64,000 nucleotides of DNA from Rubellimicrobium sp. CFH 75288. GTDB lineage: Bacteria; Pseudomonadota; Alphaproteobacteria; Rhodobacterales; Rhodobacteraceae. How positions within the stretch are numbered: position 1 is the first letter of the stretch; each line of letters opens with the position of its first letter. Below are positions 35,230 to 44,106 of the stretch, in pieces. Below the pieces are notes generated by a model, which was not told where the DNA came from, ran no database searches, and saw only the letters and a list, made by a program, of their open reading frames with translations. Both the position numbers and the translations under genes were made by a program. The stretch is taken from contig NZ_WYDP01000008.1 of the NCBI RefSeq assembly GCF_009904055.1, positions 124,001 to 188,000 of the forward strand, read 5' to 3'.

Positions 35230-36747
35230 TCAGAAGAAGCCGAGCTTCTTGGGGCTGTAGCTGACCAGCATGTTCTTGGTCTGCTGGTAGTGATCGAGCA
35301 TCATCTTGTGCGTCTCGCGCCCGACGCCGGACTGCTTGTAGCCGCCGAAGGCCGCATGGGCGGGATAGGCGTGGTAGCAGTTGACCCAGACCCGGCCGGC
35401 CTCGATCCCGCGGCCGAAGCGGTAGCAGGTGTTGGCGTCGCGGCTCCAGACCCCGGCGCCCAGCCCGTAGAGCGTGTCGTTGGCGATGGAGAGCGCCTCG
35501 TCCTCGTCCCTGAACGTGGTGACGGAGACGACCGGGCCGAAGATCTCCTCCTGGAAGATGCGCATCTTGTTGTGCCCCCGGAAGATCGTGGGCTTGACGT
35601 AGAACCCGCCTTCCAGCTCCCCGCCCAGATGCGCCCGTTCGCCGCCCGTCAGCACCTCGGCGCCCTCCTGGCGGCCGATCTCCAGGTAGTTCAGGATCTT
35701 CTCCAGCTGTTCGGAGGAGGCCTGGGCGCCGATCATGGTGGCCGGGTCGAGGGGGTCGCCCTGCACGATGGCCTGCGTGCGGGCGATGGCCCGTTCCATG
35801 AACCGGTCGTAGATCGATTCGTGGATCAGCGCGCGCGACGGACAGGTGCAGACCTCGCCCTGGTTCAGGGCGAACATGACGAAGCCCTCGATGGCCTTGT
35901 CGAAGAAGTCGTCATCCTCCCGCGCCACGTCCGCGAAGAAGATGTTGGGAGACTTGCCACCCAGTTCGAGCGTGACCGGGATCAGGTTCTGGCTGGCATA
36001 CTGCATGATGAGCCGGCCGGTGGTCGTCTCGCCCGTGAAGGCGATCTTGGCGATCCGGTTGGAAGAGGCGAGCGGCTTGCCGGCCTCGAGACCGAAGCCG
36101 TTGACGATGTTGACCACGCCGGGGGGCAGCAGGTCGCCGACCAGTTCGGCCCAGAGCATGATCGTAGCCGGCGTCTGCTCGGCCGGCTTGAGGACCACGC
36201 AATTGCCCGCCGCAAGCGCCGGGGCGAGCTTCCAGCAGGCCATCAGCAGCGGGAAGTTCCACGGGATGATCTGGCCCACCACGCCGAGCGGCTCGTGGAA
36301 GTGGTAGGCGATCGTCTCGTGGTCGATCTCGGAGATGGAGCCTTCCTGCGCGCGGATGCACCCGGCAAAGTAGCGGAAATGGTCGATGGCCAGAGGCAGG
36401 TCGGCGGCCTTCGTCTCGCGGATCGGCTTGCCGTTGTCCCAGGTCTCGGCCGTGGCGAGAAGCTCGAGGTTTTCCTCCATCACGTCGGCGATGCGGTTGA
36501 GGATGCGGGCGCGCTCGGCCGGCGGCGTCCGCCCCCAGGCGGCCTTGGCCGCATGGGCCGCGTCGAGAGCGGCCTCGATGTCGGCGCTGTCGGACCGGGC
36601 CACCTCGCACAGGACCTGCCCCGTCACGGGAGAGGTGTTCTCGAAGGTGCGCCCCGAGCGCGCCGGCACGAACTGGCCGCCGATGTAGTTGTCGTAGCGC
36701 GTCTTGAAGGGCGAGGACGCGATCCGGAAATGTTCCACCTTGTTCAT
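35230..36747 (-). CDS. NAD-dependent aldehyde dehydrogenase, ExaC/AcoD type
   Basis: This 505-aa enzyme oxidises aldehydes (probably acetaldehyde or similar) to acids. It shows [11 protein letters not shown] (general base Glu), the catalytic cysteine in [29 protein letters not shown] and the C-terminal [15 protein letters not shown]. The start [20 protein letters not shown] is typical of ExaC. GGGAGGAAAGC precedes the ATG at 36747. In Pseudomonas, ExaC works after the PQQ ethanol dehydrogenase. The divergent neighbours here (exporter, regulator, sensor kinase) belong to the same type of regulon. Confidence 0.92.
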   Translation of the reverse strand: MNKVEHFRIASSPFKTRYDNYIGGQFVPARSGRTFENTSPVTGQVLCEVARSDSADIEAALDAAHAAKAAWGRTPPAERARILNRIADVMEENLELLATAETWDNGKPIRETKAADLPLAIDHFRYFAGCIRAQEGSISEIDHETIAYHFHEPLGVVGQIIPWNFPLLMACWKLAPALAAGNCVVLKPAEQTPATIMLWAELVGDLLPPGVVNIVNGFGLEAGKPLASSNRIAKIAFTGETTTGRLIMQYASQNLIPVTLELGGKSPNIFFADVAREDDDFFDKAIEGFVMFALNQGEVCTCPSRALIHESIYDRFMERAIARTQAIVQGDPLDPATMIGAQASSEQLEKILNYLEIGRQEGAEVLTGGERAHLGGELEGGFYVKPTIFRGHNKMRIFQEEIFGPVVSVTTFRDEDEALSIANDTLYGLGAGVWSRDANTCYRFGRGIEAGRVWVNCYHAYPAHAAFGGYKQSGVGRETHKMMLDHYQQTKNMLVSYSPKKLGFF

Positions 36748-37113
36748 GCTTTCCTCCCTGGCTCCCGCCGCGGGCGGGCCACGGGCCGCACGGTGCCACC
36801 GCGCCGGGCTCCGGTCAGCCGCGACATAGGTCGTAGGCCGGTGCGGGGGACGGGCTCCCGCGCCGAGCGGGGACAGCCGATCACGCGGCCGTTGTGGACC
36901 CTGCCGCACGTGCGGTGCTAGACTGGGACATGGTTGTGCGCCGCGTCCGGCTCATGGCCCCCGACGCCGCGGCAGGGCGGCTCCGTCCGATGAAAGATCG
37001 CGCCATGGAGAGTGTTGCCCTGATCGACCGGACCAGACGCCCGGCGGCCGGGCCGATGGGACCCGGGGGGAGTTCGCGGGGCGCCACGCGTCGCCGGGCG
37101 CCGGGGTGACGCC
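36748..37113 (+). promoter_or_regulatory. Divergent control region with 12-bp palindrome
   Basis: This 366-bp gap lies between the aldehyde dehydrogenase and the ABC ATPase genes. It contains the perfect palindrome CCGCACGTGCGG (36904-36915) directly followed by TGCTAGACT, where TAGACT (36919-36924) could serve as a -10 element. The palindrome would then sit near -35 and is a candidate operator for the linked response regulator. No protein gene is called in the gap. Confidence 0.4.
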
Positions 37114-37845
37114 ATGGACGCGGTACCGCCGGGGCTTCGCATCGCGGACGTCACCTTCCGCTACGGGGACCGTCTCGCGCTGGACGCCGTGTCCTTCGAG
37201 GTGGTGCAGGGGCGGTTCTGCGCCCTGCTCGGCCCGAACGGAGCGGGCAAGTCCACGCTGTTCGCGCTCCTGACGGGCCTTCTGGCCACGCGCGCAGGAC
37301 GCATCTCGGTCCTCGGCCACGATGTCGCGCGCCAGCGCGCCCGCGCGCTGGGCCGGCTCGGTGTGGTGTTCCAGACGCCGACGCTGGACCTCGACATCAG
37401 CGTGGCCGCCAATCTGCGCTATGCCGCCGCGCTGCACGGCCTTTCGGGGCGACGGCGCGAGGACCGCATCGCCGCCATGCTCGACCGTCTGGGGCTGGCC
37501 GACCGCGCGGGCGACAAGGTGCGCGCCCTGAACGGCGGCCATCGCCGCCGGGCCGAGATCGCGCGGGCCCTGCTCCACGAACCGGCCGTCCTCCTGCTCG
37601 ACGAACCCACGGTGGGTCTCGACCCGGCCACGCGCGCGGGGATCACGGACCATGTCCACGCGCTCGCCGCGCAGGAGGGCCTCACCGTCCTATGGGCCAC
37701 GCACCTGACCGACGAGGTCCGCCCCGACGACGATCTCGTGATCCTCCATCGCGGCCGCGTCCTGCGGCATGCCTCGGCCGGAGCGGTCGCGCGCGGCGCC
37801 CCGCTCGAGCGGGTGTTCCTCGACCTGACGGCCGAAGCCGCATGA
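37114..37845 (+). CDS. ABC transporter ATP-binding protein, PQQ-alcohol-dehydrogenase-associated type
   Basis: This 243-aa ATPase has Walker A GPNGAGKST, signature LNGGHRRRAEIARALL and Walker B VLLLDEPTVGLDPATRAG. The LNGGHRRR signature and the overall sequence resemble the ATPase family recorded as part of PQQ-dependent alcohol dehydrogenase systems (PedB/TIGR03864-like). It overlaps the permease gene (ATGA) and so forms a two-gene exporter. The transported molecule is unknown even in studied relatives. It is divergent from the ExaC-type dehydrogenase. Confidence 0.88.
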   Translation: MDAVPPGLRIADVTFRYGDRLALDAVSFEVVQGRFCALLGPNGAGKSTLFALLTGLLATRAGRISVLGHDVARQRARALGRLGVVFQTPTLDLDISVAANLRYAAALHGLSGRRREDRIAAMLDRLGLADRAGDKVRALNGGHRRRAEIARALLHEPAVLLLDEPTVGLDPATRAGITDHVHALAAQEGLTVLWATHLTDEVRPDDDLVILHRGRVLRHASAGAVARGAPLERVFLDLTAEAA

Positions 37846-38642
37846 GCGTCGCTCCCGCCCTGCTGGCGCTGCGCGCTATCGTCTCGCGCGAGGCGATGCG
37901 CTTCATCGGGCAGAAGGGGCGCTTCGTCTCCGCCCTGGTGCGGCCGCTGGTCTGGCTTCTGGTATTCGCCGCGGGCTTTCGCGCCGCGCTGGGGCTGTCG
38001 ATCACGCCGCCCTACCAGACCTACATCACCTACGAGACCTACATCGTCCCCGGCCTGTGCGGGATGATCCTGCTGTTCAACGGCATGCAATCCTCCCTCT
38101 CGCTCGTCTGGGACCGCGAGACGGGGTCGATGCGGCTCCTGCTGACGGCTCCGCTGCCGCGCTGGTGGCTGCTGCTGTCCAAGCTGCTCGCCGCCACGGC
38201 CGTCGGCATCATCCAGGTCTATGCCTTCCTGCTCATCGCCTGGCTGTGGGGTGTGCGGATGCCGCCCTGGGGCTATGTCGCGGCCCTCCCGGCGCTCGCC
38301 CTGGCCGGGCTGATGCTCGGGGCGCTGGGTCTCGCCCTCTCCTCGTTCATCCGGCAGCTCGAGAACTTCGCCGGGGTGATGAACTTCGTCATCTTCCCGA
38401 TGTTCTTTCTTTCCTCGGCCCTCTATCCCCTCTGGCGGATGCGCGAGGCCGGGCCGCTCCTTCACGACATCTGCGCGGTCAACCCCTTCACCCATGCGGT
38501 CGAGCTGATCCGCTTCGCGCTCTACCTCCAGCCCAACCCGTCCGCCCTGCTGTGGACCGCGCTGGCGCTGGCCGCCTTCCTGGCCCTCGCACTCTGGGGC
38601 TACGATCCGGCGCGCACGCTGATGCGCCGCCGCATGGCCTGA
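37842..38642 (+). CDS. ABC-2 type permease, PedC-like
   Basis: This 266-aa inner-membrane protein has six hydrophobic helices and the ABC-2 pattern (SLVWDRETGSMRLLLTAPLP; FVIFPMFFLSSALYPLWRM; NPFTHAVELIRFALY). It belongs with the ATPase just upstream, whose stop overlaps its ATG. Relatives (PedC/TIGR03861-like) are found with PQQ alcohol dehydrogenases. Direction is presumably export, as for other ABC-2 systems. Confidence 0.88.
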   Translation: MSVAPALLALRAIVSREAMRFIGQKGRFVSALVRPLVWLLVFAAGFRAALGLSITPPYQTYITYETYIVPGLCGMILLFNGMQSSLSLVWDRETGSMRLLLTAPLPRWWLLLSKLLAATAVGIIQVYAFLLIAWLWGVRMPPWGYVAALPALALAGLMLGALGLALSSFIRQLENFAGVMNFVIFPMFFLSSALYPLWRMREAGPLLHDICAVNPFTHAVELIRFALYLQPNPSALLWTALALAAFLALALWGYDPARTLMRRRMA

Positions 38643-38747
38643 CCGCGCGGGGCCTGTCGCGTCTGCGACCTTGGTGGAGGATGACGGGATCGCACAGGCC
38701 TGTATCCTGCTCCCGCACCCTGCCGGAACGACGCCCGGAACGATGCC

Positions 38748-39455
38748 ATGCCGCCCGACCCGCTGCCTGCCGCTCCGCCCTTTCCCATCGACGTGGCGCT
38801 CGTCGTGGACGACCATCCGCTGTTCTGCGACGCGCTCTCCATCACCCTGCGGGCCGCGGCGCGCATCCCCCGCGTGGAGACGGCAGACAGCCTCGCCGCG
38901 GCGCTCGAGCGGCTCGGACAGGGCGGGATCGGCCTCGTGGTGCTCGACCTCAACCTCCCGGATGTCAGCGGCCTCGACGGGCTGATCCGGCTTCGCCGGG
39001 TCGCCGGCGACGTTCCGGTGCTCGTGGTCTCCTCGCTCGCCGACGGACGGGTGGTGGCCGGTGCGATGCAGGCCGGAGCGGCGGGGTTCGTGCCCAAGCA
39101 CAGCCAGCGCGACATGTTCCGTCGCGCGATCGAGGCCGTCGCTGAGGGGCGGACCTTCCTTCCCGAGGACATCGTCCTGCCCTCCGCCTCCACCCCCTGC
39201 GCGCCGGGGCGCGAGGATGCGATCCGGCGACTGCGCCAACTCACCCGACAGCAGGCGCGGATTCTCGAACTCATCTGCGAGGGCAGGCTCAACAAGCAGA
39301 TCGCCTGGGAGCTGTCGATCGCCGATGCCACCGTCAAGGCCCATGTGACCGCGATCATGCGCAAGCTGGGGGTGCAGACGCGGACCCAGGCCGTCCTCAT
39401 GGCGCGCGAGGTGAGCTTCGCCAGCCTCTTGCGGGAGGGCGGCGACGGCCACTAG
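38748..39455 (+). CDS. LuxR/NarL-family response regulator
   Basis: This 235-aa protein has a receiver domain (about 14-135) with phosphoacceptor Asp67 (VVLDLNLPDVSG), an acidic pair at residues 21-22 (VVDDHPLFCD) and Lys in FVPKHSQRD. A C-terminal LuxR-type HTH (about 170-230) has LTRQQARILELICEGRLNKQ and DATVKAHVTAIMRKLGV. It is of the AgmR/ErbR kind that controls alcohol oxidation genes in Pseudomonas. Its partner is most likely the hybrid kinase two genes downstream. Confidence 0.9.
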   Translation: MPPDPLPAAPPFPIDVALVVDDHPLFCDALSITLRAAARIPRVETADSLAAALERLGQGGIGLVVLDLNLPDVSGLDGLIRLRRVAGDVPVLVVSSLADGRVVAGAMQAGAAGFVPKHSQRDMFRRAIEAVAEGRTFLPEDIVLPSASTPCAPGREDAIRRLRQLTRQQARILELICEGRLNKQIAWELSIADATVKAHVTAIMRKLGVQTRTQAVLMAREVSFASLLREGGDGH

Positions 39456-39506
39456 GCTCGTGCGCGGCGCAGACCCGCAAGCCGGTCGCGCCGGAGGGAG
39501 GAGAGG

Positions 39507-40676
39507 ATGGAGGCAGGGGGCGGCGCGTCCGCCGGGCGCTCCTCCGCGGGCATCCGCCGCGCCGAGGTGCGATGCGACGATCCCCGTGCCTTGGACCGTC
39601 TGGCCGAGGCGCTGGGCTCCGACCTCGCCCTGACCGCCCTCTTTGCCAGCCCCGAGGCGGACCTGCCCGCCGTCATGCAGCAGGCCGAGCACCGCTTCGC
39701 ACCGGCGGTGGTGGTCGGCTGCACCACGGCGGGCGAGATCGGCACCGCCGGCTATGTCGACGGGATGATCGTGGCGGTCGGCCTGCCGCGCAGCCGGTTC
39801 GTCGCCCATGCCTTCGCCGTGCCGGATCTCGACCGTCTGGACGGAGAGACGCTGGTGGGCGACATGATCCGGGCCCGCACCGCCCTGATGGCCGAGGAGC
39901 CGCGCTGGCGCGGCGAATTCGCCTTCCTGATGGTGGACGGCCTGTCGGTGCGCGAGGACGAACTGGTGTCCGCCCTCGGCGCGGGACTGGGCCCGGTGCC
40001 CCTCTTCGGCGGGTCGGCCGGCGACGGCGTGCGCTTCGAGCGCACGCGCGTCGCGCTGGGCGCGCGGGTGATGGAGCATGCTGCGGTCCTCTGCCTGATC
40101 CGCACCGCCTGCGAGGTGCGGGTCTTCAGCCTCGACCACCTGCGGCCATCCGAGACGCGGATGGTCGTCACCGATGCCGACCCGTCCCGCCGCATCGTGC
40201 GCCGCATCAACGCCGAGCCGGCCGCGCAGGAATATGCCCGCGTGCTGGGCAAGGACCCCGCCCAGCTGTCGCCCTTCACCTTCGCCGCCCATCCGGTCGT
40301 CGTGCGGTTCGGAGGCACGCACCATGTGCGCGCCATCCAGCGCGTCCTGCCGGACGGCGACCTCGTGTTCTTCTCGGCCATCGACGAGGGGCTGGTCCTC
40401 ACCCTGGCCGAACCCGAGAACATGGTCGCGCATCTGGCGCGCGAACTGGATCGCATCACCGGCGGGCGCGTCCCGGACGCGATCTGGGCCTGCGACTGCA
40501 TCCTGCGCCGGATCGAGGCAGAAGAGCGCCAGCAACTCCGGGCCCTGTCGGACATCCTCGCCCGCCACCGCGTCGTGGGCTTCTCCACCTATGGCGAGCA
40601 GTTCAACAACATGCACGTGAACCAGACGATGACCGGCGTGGTGCTGTTCGCGCCCCCGGACGAGGACCTGCCATGA
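39507..40676 (+). CDS. FIST signal-sensing domain protein
   Basis: This 389-aa soluble protein has a FIST N-terminal domain (about 30-220; VVVGCTTAGEIGTAGYVDGM and GPVPLFGGSAGDGVRF) and FIST C-terminal domain (about 225-370; GFSTYGEQFNNMHVNQT near the end). FIST domains bind small ligands and feed into signal transduction. A strong GGAGGGAGGAGAGG leader precedes the ATG. Its stop overlaps the start of the histidine kinase gene (ATGA), so the two act together, FIST protein as ligand sensor and kinase as output. Confidence 0.9.
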   Translation: MEAGGGASAGRSSAGIRRAEVRCDDPRALDRLAEALGSDLALTALFASPEADLPAVMQQAEHRFAPAVVVGCTTAGEIGTAGYVDGMIVAVGLPRSRFVAHAFAVPDLDRLDGETLVGDMIRARTALMAEEPRWRGEFAFLMVDGLSVREDELVSALGAGLGPVPLFGGSAGDGVRFERTRVALGARVMEHAAVLCLIRTACEVRVFSLDHLRPSETRMVVTDADPSRRIVRRINAEPAAQEYARVLGKDPAQLSPFTFAAHPVVVRFGGTHHVRAIQRVLPDGDLVFFSAIDEGLVLTLAEPENMVAHLARELDRITGGRVPDAIWACDCILRRIEAEERQQLRALSDILARHRVVGFSTYGEQFNNMHVNQTMTGVVLFAPPDEDLP

Positions 40677-42919
40677 TGCCCGTTGCCGCCCTTGTGGACC
40701 CGCGGGACCCGCCCGAACGGCAGATCGAGAAGCTGCGCCAGATCTGCGCCGCCCTGATGCGGCGGGTCGAGCGGGCCGATTCCGACCAGCGCGGCGCGGC
40801 CTACAGCCAGTTCCAGCGCGCCGTCCTGCTCGAGGACCAGGTGCGCGAGCGCACGCGCGACCTCGAGCGGGCGCTGGACCTTCTCAACGAATCGAACGCC
40901 CGCCTCGCCGCCGCCAACCGCGAGACGGAGCGCGCCCGGTCCGATCTCGCCGGCGCCATCGAGACGATCCAGGAGGGATTCGCCCTCTTCGACGCGGACG
41001 ACCACCTCGTCCTGTGCAACTCGCGCTTCGCGATGAACCTGCCGGACCTGAAGGATGCGCTCCGTCCCGGTCTGGCATTCCGCGACTACGTCGCCCTGGT
41101 CAGCCGCAGCGCGCATCTGGACCTGCCGCCCGGCACCTCGCCCGAGGACTGGGCCCGCAGCCGGCTGGCCCGCCACGGCGAGCCGCACGTGATGCTCAAC
41201 GTCCGCCTGCTCGGGGACCGCTGGATCCAGGTGAGCGAGCACCGGATGCCCACCGGGCAGACCGTGATCATGCAGACCGACGTGACGGACGTGATCCGGG
41301 CCGAGCGCGAGGAGCATGGCCGCCTTCTGGACGATCAGGCCCGGCTGATCCGTGCGACGCTGGAGCATATCGACCAGGGTGTGGGGATCGTCGGCCCGAC
41401 CGGCCAGCTCGTGGGCTTCAACCGGCGTCTCGGGACCATGCTGGGCCTGCCGCTCAACCGCCTGCGTCCCGGTCTCGACTGCGAAGCCGTCTTCCGGCCC
41501 CTTCTGCGGGATGCCGCCTTCGACGGTCGCACCACCCCGGACGATCTTCTGGCCTGGGTCCGCGGCGGCAGCGGCCGACCGCCGCTGCGGTTTGCGCTGC
41601 GGCGCGGCGAGAACCAGTGGTTCGAGGTCTTTGCCGAGGAGATGCCCGATGGCGGCTTCGTCATCAGCCTGTCGGACGTCACGCGCGAGCGCGTCGCCGC
41701 CCGTGCGCTGGCCGAGGCCAACGAACTGCTCGAGGCCCGCGTCGCCTCGCGGACGCTGGAGCTGGAGGACGCCCTTGCCGCGGCGGAGCGCGCCAACGCC
41801 TCGCGCACCCGCTTCGTGGCGGCCGCCAGCCACGACCTCCTCCAGCCCCTTTCGGCCGCCAAGCTCTACCTGTCCTCGGTGGCCGAGGACCTCCCCGACC
41901 CCCTCCACCGCGAGATCGTGGGCAAGGCGCAGAACGCTCTGGCGAGCGTCCAGGCGATCATCGAGGCGCTGCTCGACATCTCCAAGCTCGAGTCGGGCCG
42001 CGCCGCCGCCGATATCGGGCCGGTCGAACTGGGGGACCTGCTCGCGCAGCTTCGCGACGAATTCGCACCCGCCGCCGCGCTCAAGGGTCTGCGGCTGACG
42101 GTGGTGCCCTCCTCGCTGCGCGTGCGCAGCGATCCGGGCTATCTGCGGCGCATCCTCCAGAACCTGATCGGCAACGCGGTGCGCTACACCGATCGGGGCC
42201 GCATCCTCGTCGGCGTGCGCCGCGGCGGCGCAACGGCACGGCTGGTGGTCAGCGATACCGGCCCCGGCATTCCCGAATCCGAACAGGACAACGTGTTCCG
42301 CGAGTTCCACCGCCTCGGGCGGCGGGCCTCCGCGTCCGAGGGGCTGGGCCTCGGCCTCGCGATCGTGGACCGGGCCTGCGCCATGCTCGGCCATCCGCTC
42401 GCCCTCGCCTCCGCACCCGGCCGTGGCACGACCTTCACCGTCACCGTCCCGCTCGACGGGGGGCTGCCGGATCTGCCTGCCAGCCTGGGGCGCGCACGAA
42501 GCGCCTCTCCGGCCGCCTGGCGGCACGACGGGCTCACCGCGCTGGTGGTCGAGGACGACATGGACATGCGCCGCGCCCTGACGCTGCTTCTGCGCAGCTG
42601 GGGCGTGCGCGTCATCGACGCGGCCTCCGCGGCCGAGGCGCTGCGCCTTCTGGATGCGGGGGCGCCGCCGCCGGACGTGCTGCTCATCGACTATCAGCTC
42701 GAGGATGGCCGCACGGGGCTCGAGGCGATCCGCGCGCTGCGCGACCGGCTGGGTCCCGTGCCGGCCCGTCTTGTCACCGCCGATCGCAGCCCGGCCCTGC
42801 GGCCGACGGCAGAGACGATGGACGTGGGCATCCTCGAGAAGCCGCTGGACCCCCTCCTGCTCCACGCCTTTCTGGGCACGGCGGGGCTGGGCGCCTGGAG
42901 GGCGGCTCCCCGGTGCTGA
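40673..42919 (+). CDS. Hybrid sensor histidine kinase, ErcS/NahK-like
   Basis: This 748-aa cytoplasmic kinase has no membrane helix. It has an N-terminal coiled coil (about 50-95), two PAS-like domains (about 95-205 and 225-335), a second coiled coil (345-378), and HisKA with phosphorylated His387 (AAASHDLLQPLSAAKLYL). An HATPase domain follows (NLIGNAVRYTD, DTGPGIPESE, GLGLGLAIVDRA), and then a C-terminal receiver (about 620-735; VVEDDMDMRR, LLIDYQLEDG). The layout matches ErcS/NahK kinases tied to alcohol oxidation control. It is translationally coupled to the FIST gene. A second ATG one codon on is also possible. Confidence 0.9.
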   Translation: MMPVAALVDPRDPPERQIEKLRQICAALMRRVERADSDQRGAAYSQFQRAVLLEDQVRERTRDLERALDLLNESNARLAAANRETERARSDLAGAIETIQEGFALFDADDHLVLCNSRFAMNLPDLKDALRPGLAFRDYVALVSRSAHLDLPPGTSPEDWARSRLARHGEPHVMLNVRLLGDRWIQVSEHRMPTGQTVIMQTDVTDVIRAEREEHGRLLDDQARLIRATLEHIDQGVGIVGPTGQLVGFNRRLGTMLGLPLNRLRPGLDCEAVFRPLLRDAAFDGRTTPDDLLAWVRGGSGRPPLRFALRRGENQWFEVFAEEMPDGGFVISLSDVTRERVAARALAEANELLEARVASRTLELEDALAAAERANASRTRFVAAASHDLLQPLSAAKLYLSSVAEDLPDPLHREIVGKAQNALASVQAIIEALLDISKLESGRAAADIGPVELGDLLAQLRDEFAPAAALKGLRLTVVPSSLRVRSDPGYLRRILQNLIGNAVRYTDRGRILVGVRRGGATARLVVSDTGPGIPESEQDNVFREFHRLGRRASASEGLGLGLAIVDRACAMLGHPLALASAPGRGTTFTVTVPLDGGLPDLPASLGRARSASPAAWRHDGLTALVVEDDMDMRRALTLLLRSWGVRVIDAASAAEALRLLDAGAPPPDVLLIDYQLEDGRTGLEAIRALRDRLGPVPARLVTADRSPALRPTAETMDVGILEKPLDPLLLHAFLGTAGLGAWRAAPRC

Positions 42920-42931
42920 CCGCGCGGCCCG

Positions 42932-43693
42932 TCAGTCGTGGTAGAGGGCCGACCGGCCGCCGTCGATCACGATCGTCTCGGCATTGATGAAGGGCGCCTC
43001 GTCCGAGGCCAGAAACACCGCCGTCATGGCGACTTCCTCGGGTCGGCCGATCCGCCCCGGCGGATGCAGCGCGCAGGCCCGCGCCCGCTCCGCCTCCGGG
43101 TCCGGGAAGCCTGCCCAGTAGTCGCGCGCGATCTGCGTCTCGATGTAGCCGGGCGCGATGGCATTCACCCGGATGCCCTCGGCTGCATATTCGATCCCCA
43201 GCGCGCGGGTCAGGCCGAGGAGGCCGTGCTTGGCCACCGGATAGGGGAAGGTGTGGGGGATGATCCGGAACGCATGGGTGCTCGCGATGTTGATGATCGC
43301 GCCCGCGCGCCGCGCGCGCATCGCGGGCAGCACGGCCTCTGCCATGGCCCAGGCGGATTCGAGATCGAGCGCCAGGCAGCGCCGCCATTCTTCCCGGGGC
43401 ATCTCGTGCGGCCGGAAGAAGACGTTGGCGCCGGCATTGTTCACCAGGATGTCGATGCGTCCGAAGGACTCGAGCGTCCGCGCCGCCACGCGCTCCACAT
43501 CGGCCTGCACGGTCACGTCCGTCCGCACGAACAACCCGCCCACCGACCCGGCCACGGCCGGCCCCGTCGCCTCGTTGCGCTCGGCCACGACAACCCGCGC
43601 GCCCTCGGCGGCGAAGGCCCTCGCGATCGCCTCGCCGATCCCCTGCCCGGCGCCCGTGACGATCGCCACCTTGTCGCGCAGCCGCCCCGCCAC
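42932..43693 (-). CDS. Short-chain dehydrogenase/reductase
   Basis: This 253-aa classical SDR has the NAD(P) motif TGAGQGIG (residues 14-21), the NNAG motif (ILVNNAGANVFF), Ser in INIASTHAF and the catalytic YPVAK. A tail of the type HPPGRIGRPEEVA then FINAETIVIDGGRS is usual for sugar or polyol dehydrogenases of this group, but the substrate cannot be read out. The start is GTG at 43693. It lies 12 bp after the ArsR-type repressor in the same direction, so it may be the last gene of the sulfide operon, though its function has no obvious link. Confidence 0.88.
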   Translation of the reverse strand: MAGRLRDKVAIVTGAGQGIGEAIARAFAAEGARVVVAERNEATGPAVAGSVGGLFVRTDVTVQADVERVAARTLESFGRIDILVNNAGANVFFRPHEMPREEWRRCLALDLESAWAMAEAVLPAMRARRAGAIINIASTHAFRIIPHTFPYPVAKHGLLGLTRALGIEYAAEGIRVNAIAPGYIETQIARDYWAGFPDPEAERARACALHPPGRIGRPEEVAMTAVFLASDEAPFINAETIVIDGGRSALYHD

Positions 43694-43705
43694 GGGCCCC
43701 GCGCC

Positions 43706-44083
43706 TCAGCGGCCGCCTTTGGATGCCCCTGTCGGGGCACCGCAGAACAGGTCGTAGAGAAGCCGGACGATCCGCTCCACCCGATCGTCGGCCAGGCGGT
43801 AGAGCACGACCCGTCCCTCGCGGCGCGCCTCGACCAGCCCCTCGTGGCGCAGCCGTGCGAGCTGCTGGGACACCGCCGGTTGCCGGGCGCCCAGCGCATC
43901 CTCGAGGTCGCTCACCGACCGCTCCCCGTCGGCGAGGCGGCAGAGGATCATCAGCCGCCCCTCGTGGGCCAGGCTCTTGAGGAAGGCCGCCGCCTCGGCC
44001 GCGTTGGCCGCCATGGCGTCCGGACTGGCCTCGACGCAGGAGGGCCTGTCCTGTCCGGGATCGTCGATCGCATGGAACGCCAT
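43706..44083 (-). CDS. ArsR-family repressor, BigR/SqrR-like persulfide sensor
   Basis: This 125-aa winged-helix protein has the ArsR core (residues 28-112, with recognition helix ARQPAVSQQLARLRHEGLVE). Two cysteines, Cys48 (GRLMILCRL) and Cys114 (YDLFCG), are spaced 66 residues apart exactly as in BigR (42/108) and SqrR (41/107), where they form a tetrasulfide or disulfide on exposure to persulfide and release DNA. It lies 23 bp after the persulfide dioxygenase gene at the 3' end of the operon it probably controls. Cys16 is an extra cysteine. Confidence 0.88.
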   Translation of the reverse strand: MAFHAIDDPGQDRPSCVEASPDAMAANAAEAAAFLKSLAHEGRLMILCRLADGERSVSDLEDALGARQPAVSQQLARLRHEGLVEARREGRVVLYRLADDRVERIVRLLYDLFCGAPTGASKGGR

Positions 44084-44106
44084 GGCTGCCTCGCGGGTGG
44101 AGCGTG

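Noticed and set aside
37499-37575. ABC signature LNGGHRRR instead of LSGGQ in the exporter ATPase
   Set aside because: As a finding: this variant looks like the normal form of this exporter ATPase group, so it is not a sign of loss of function.
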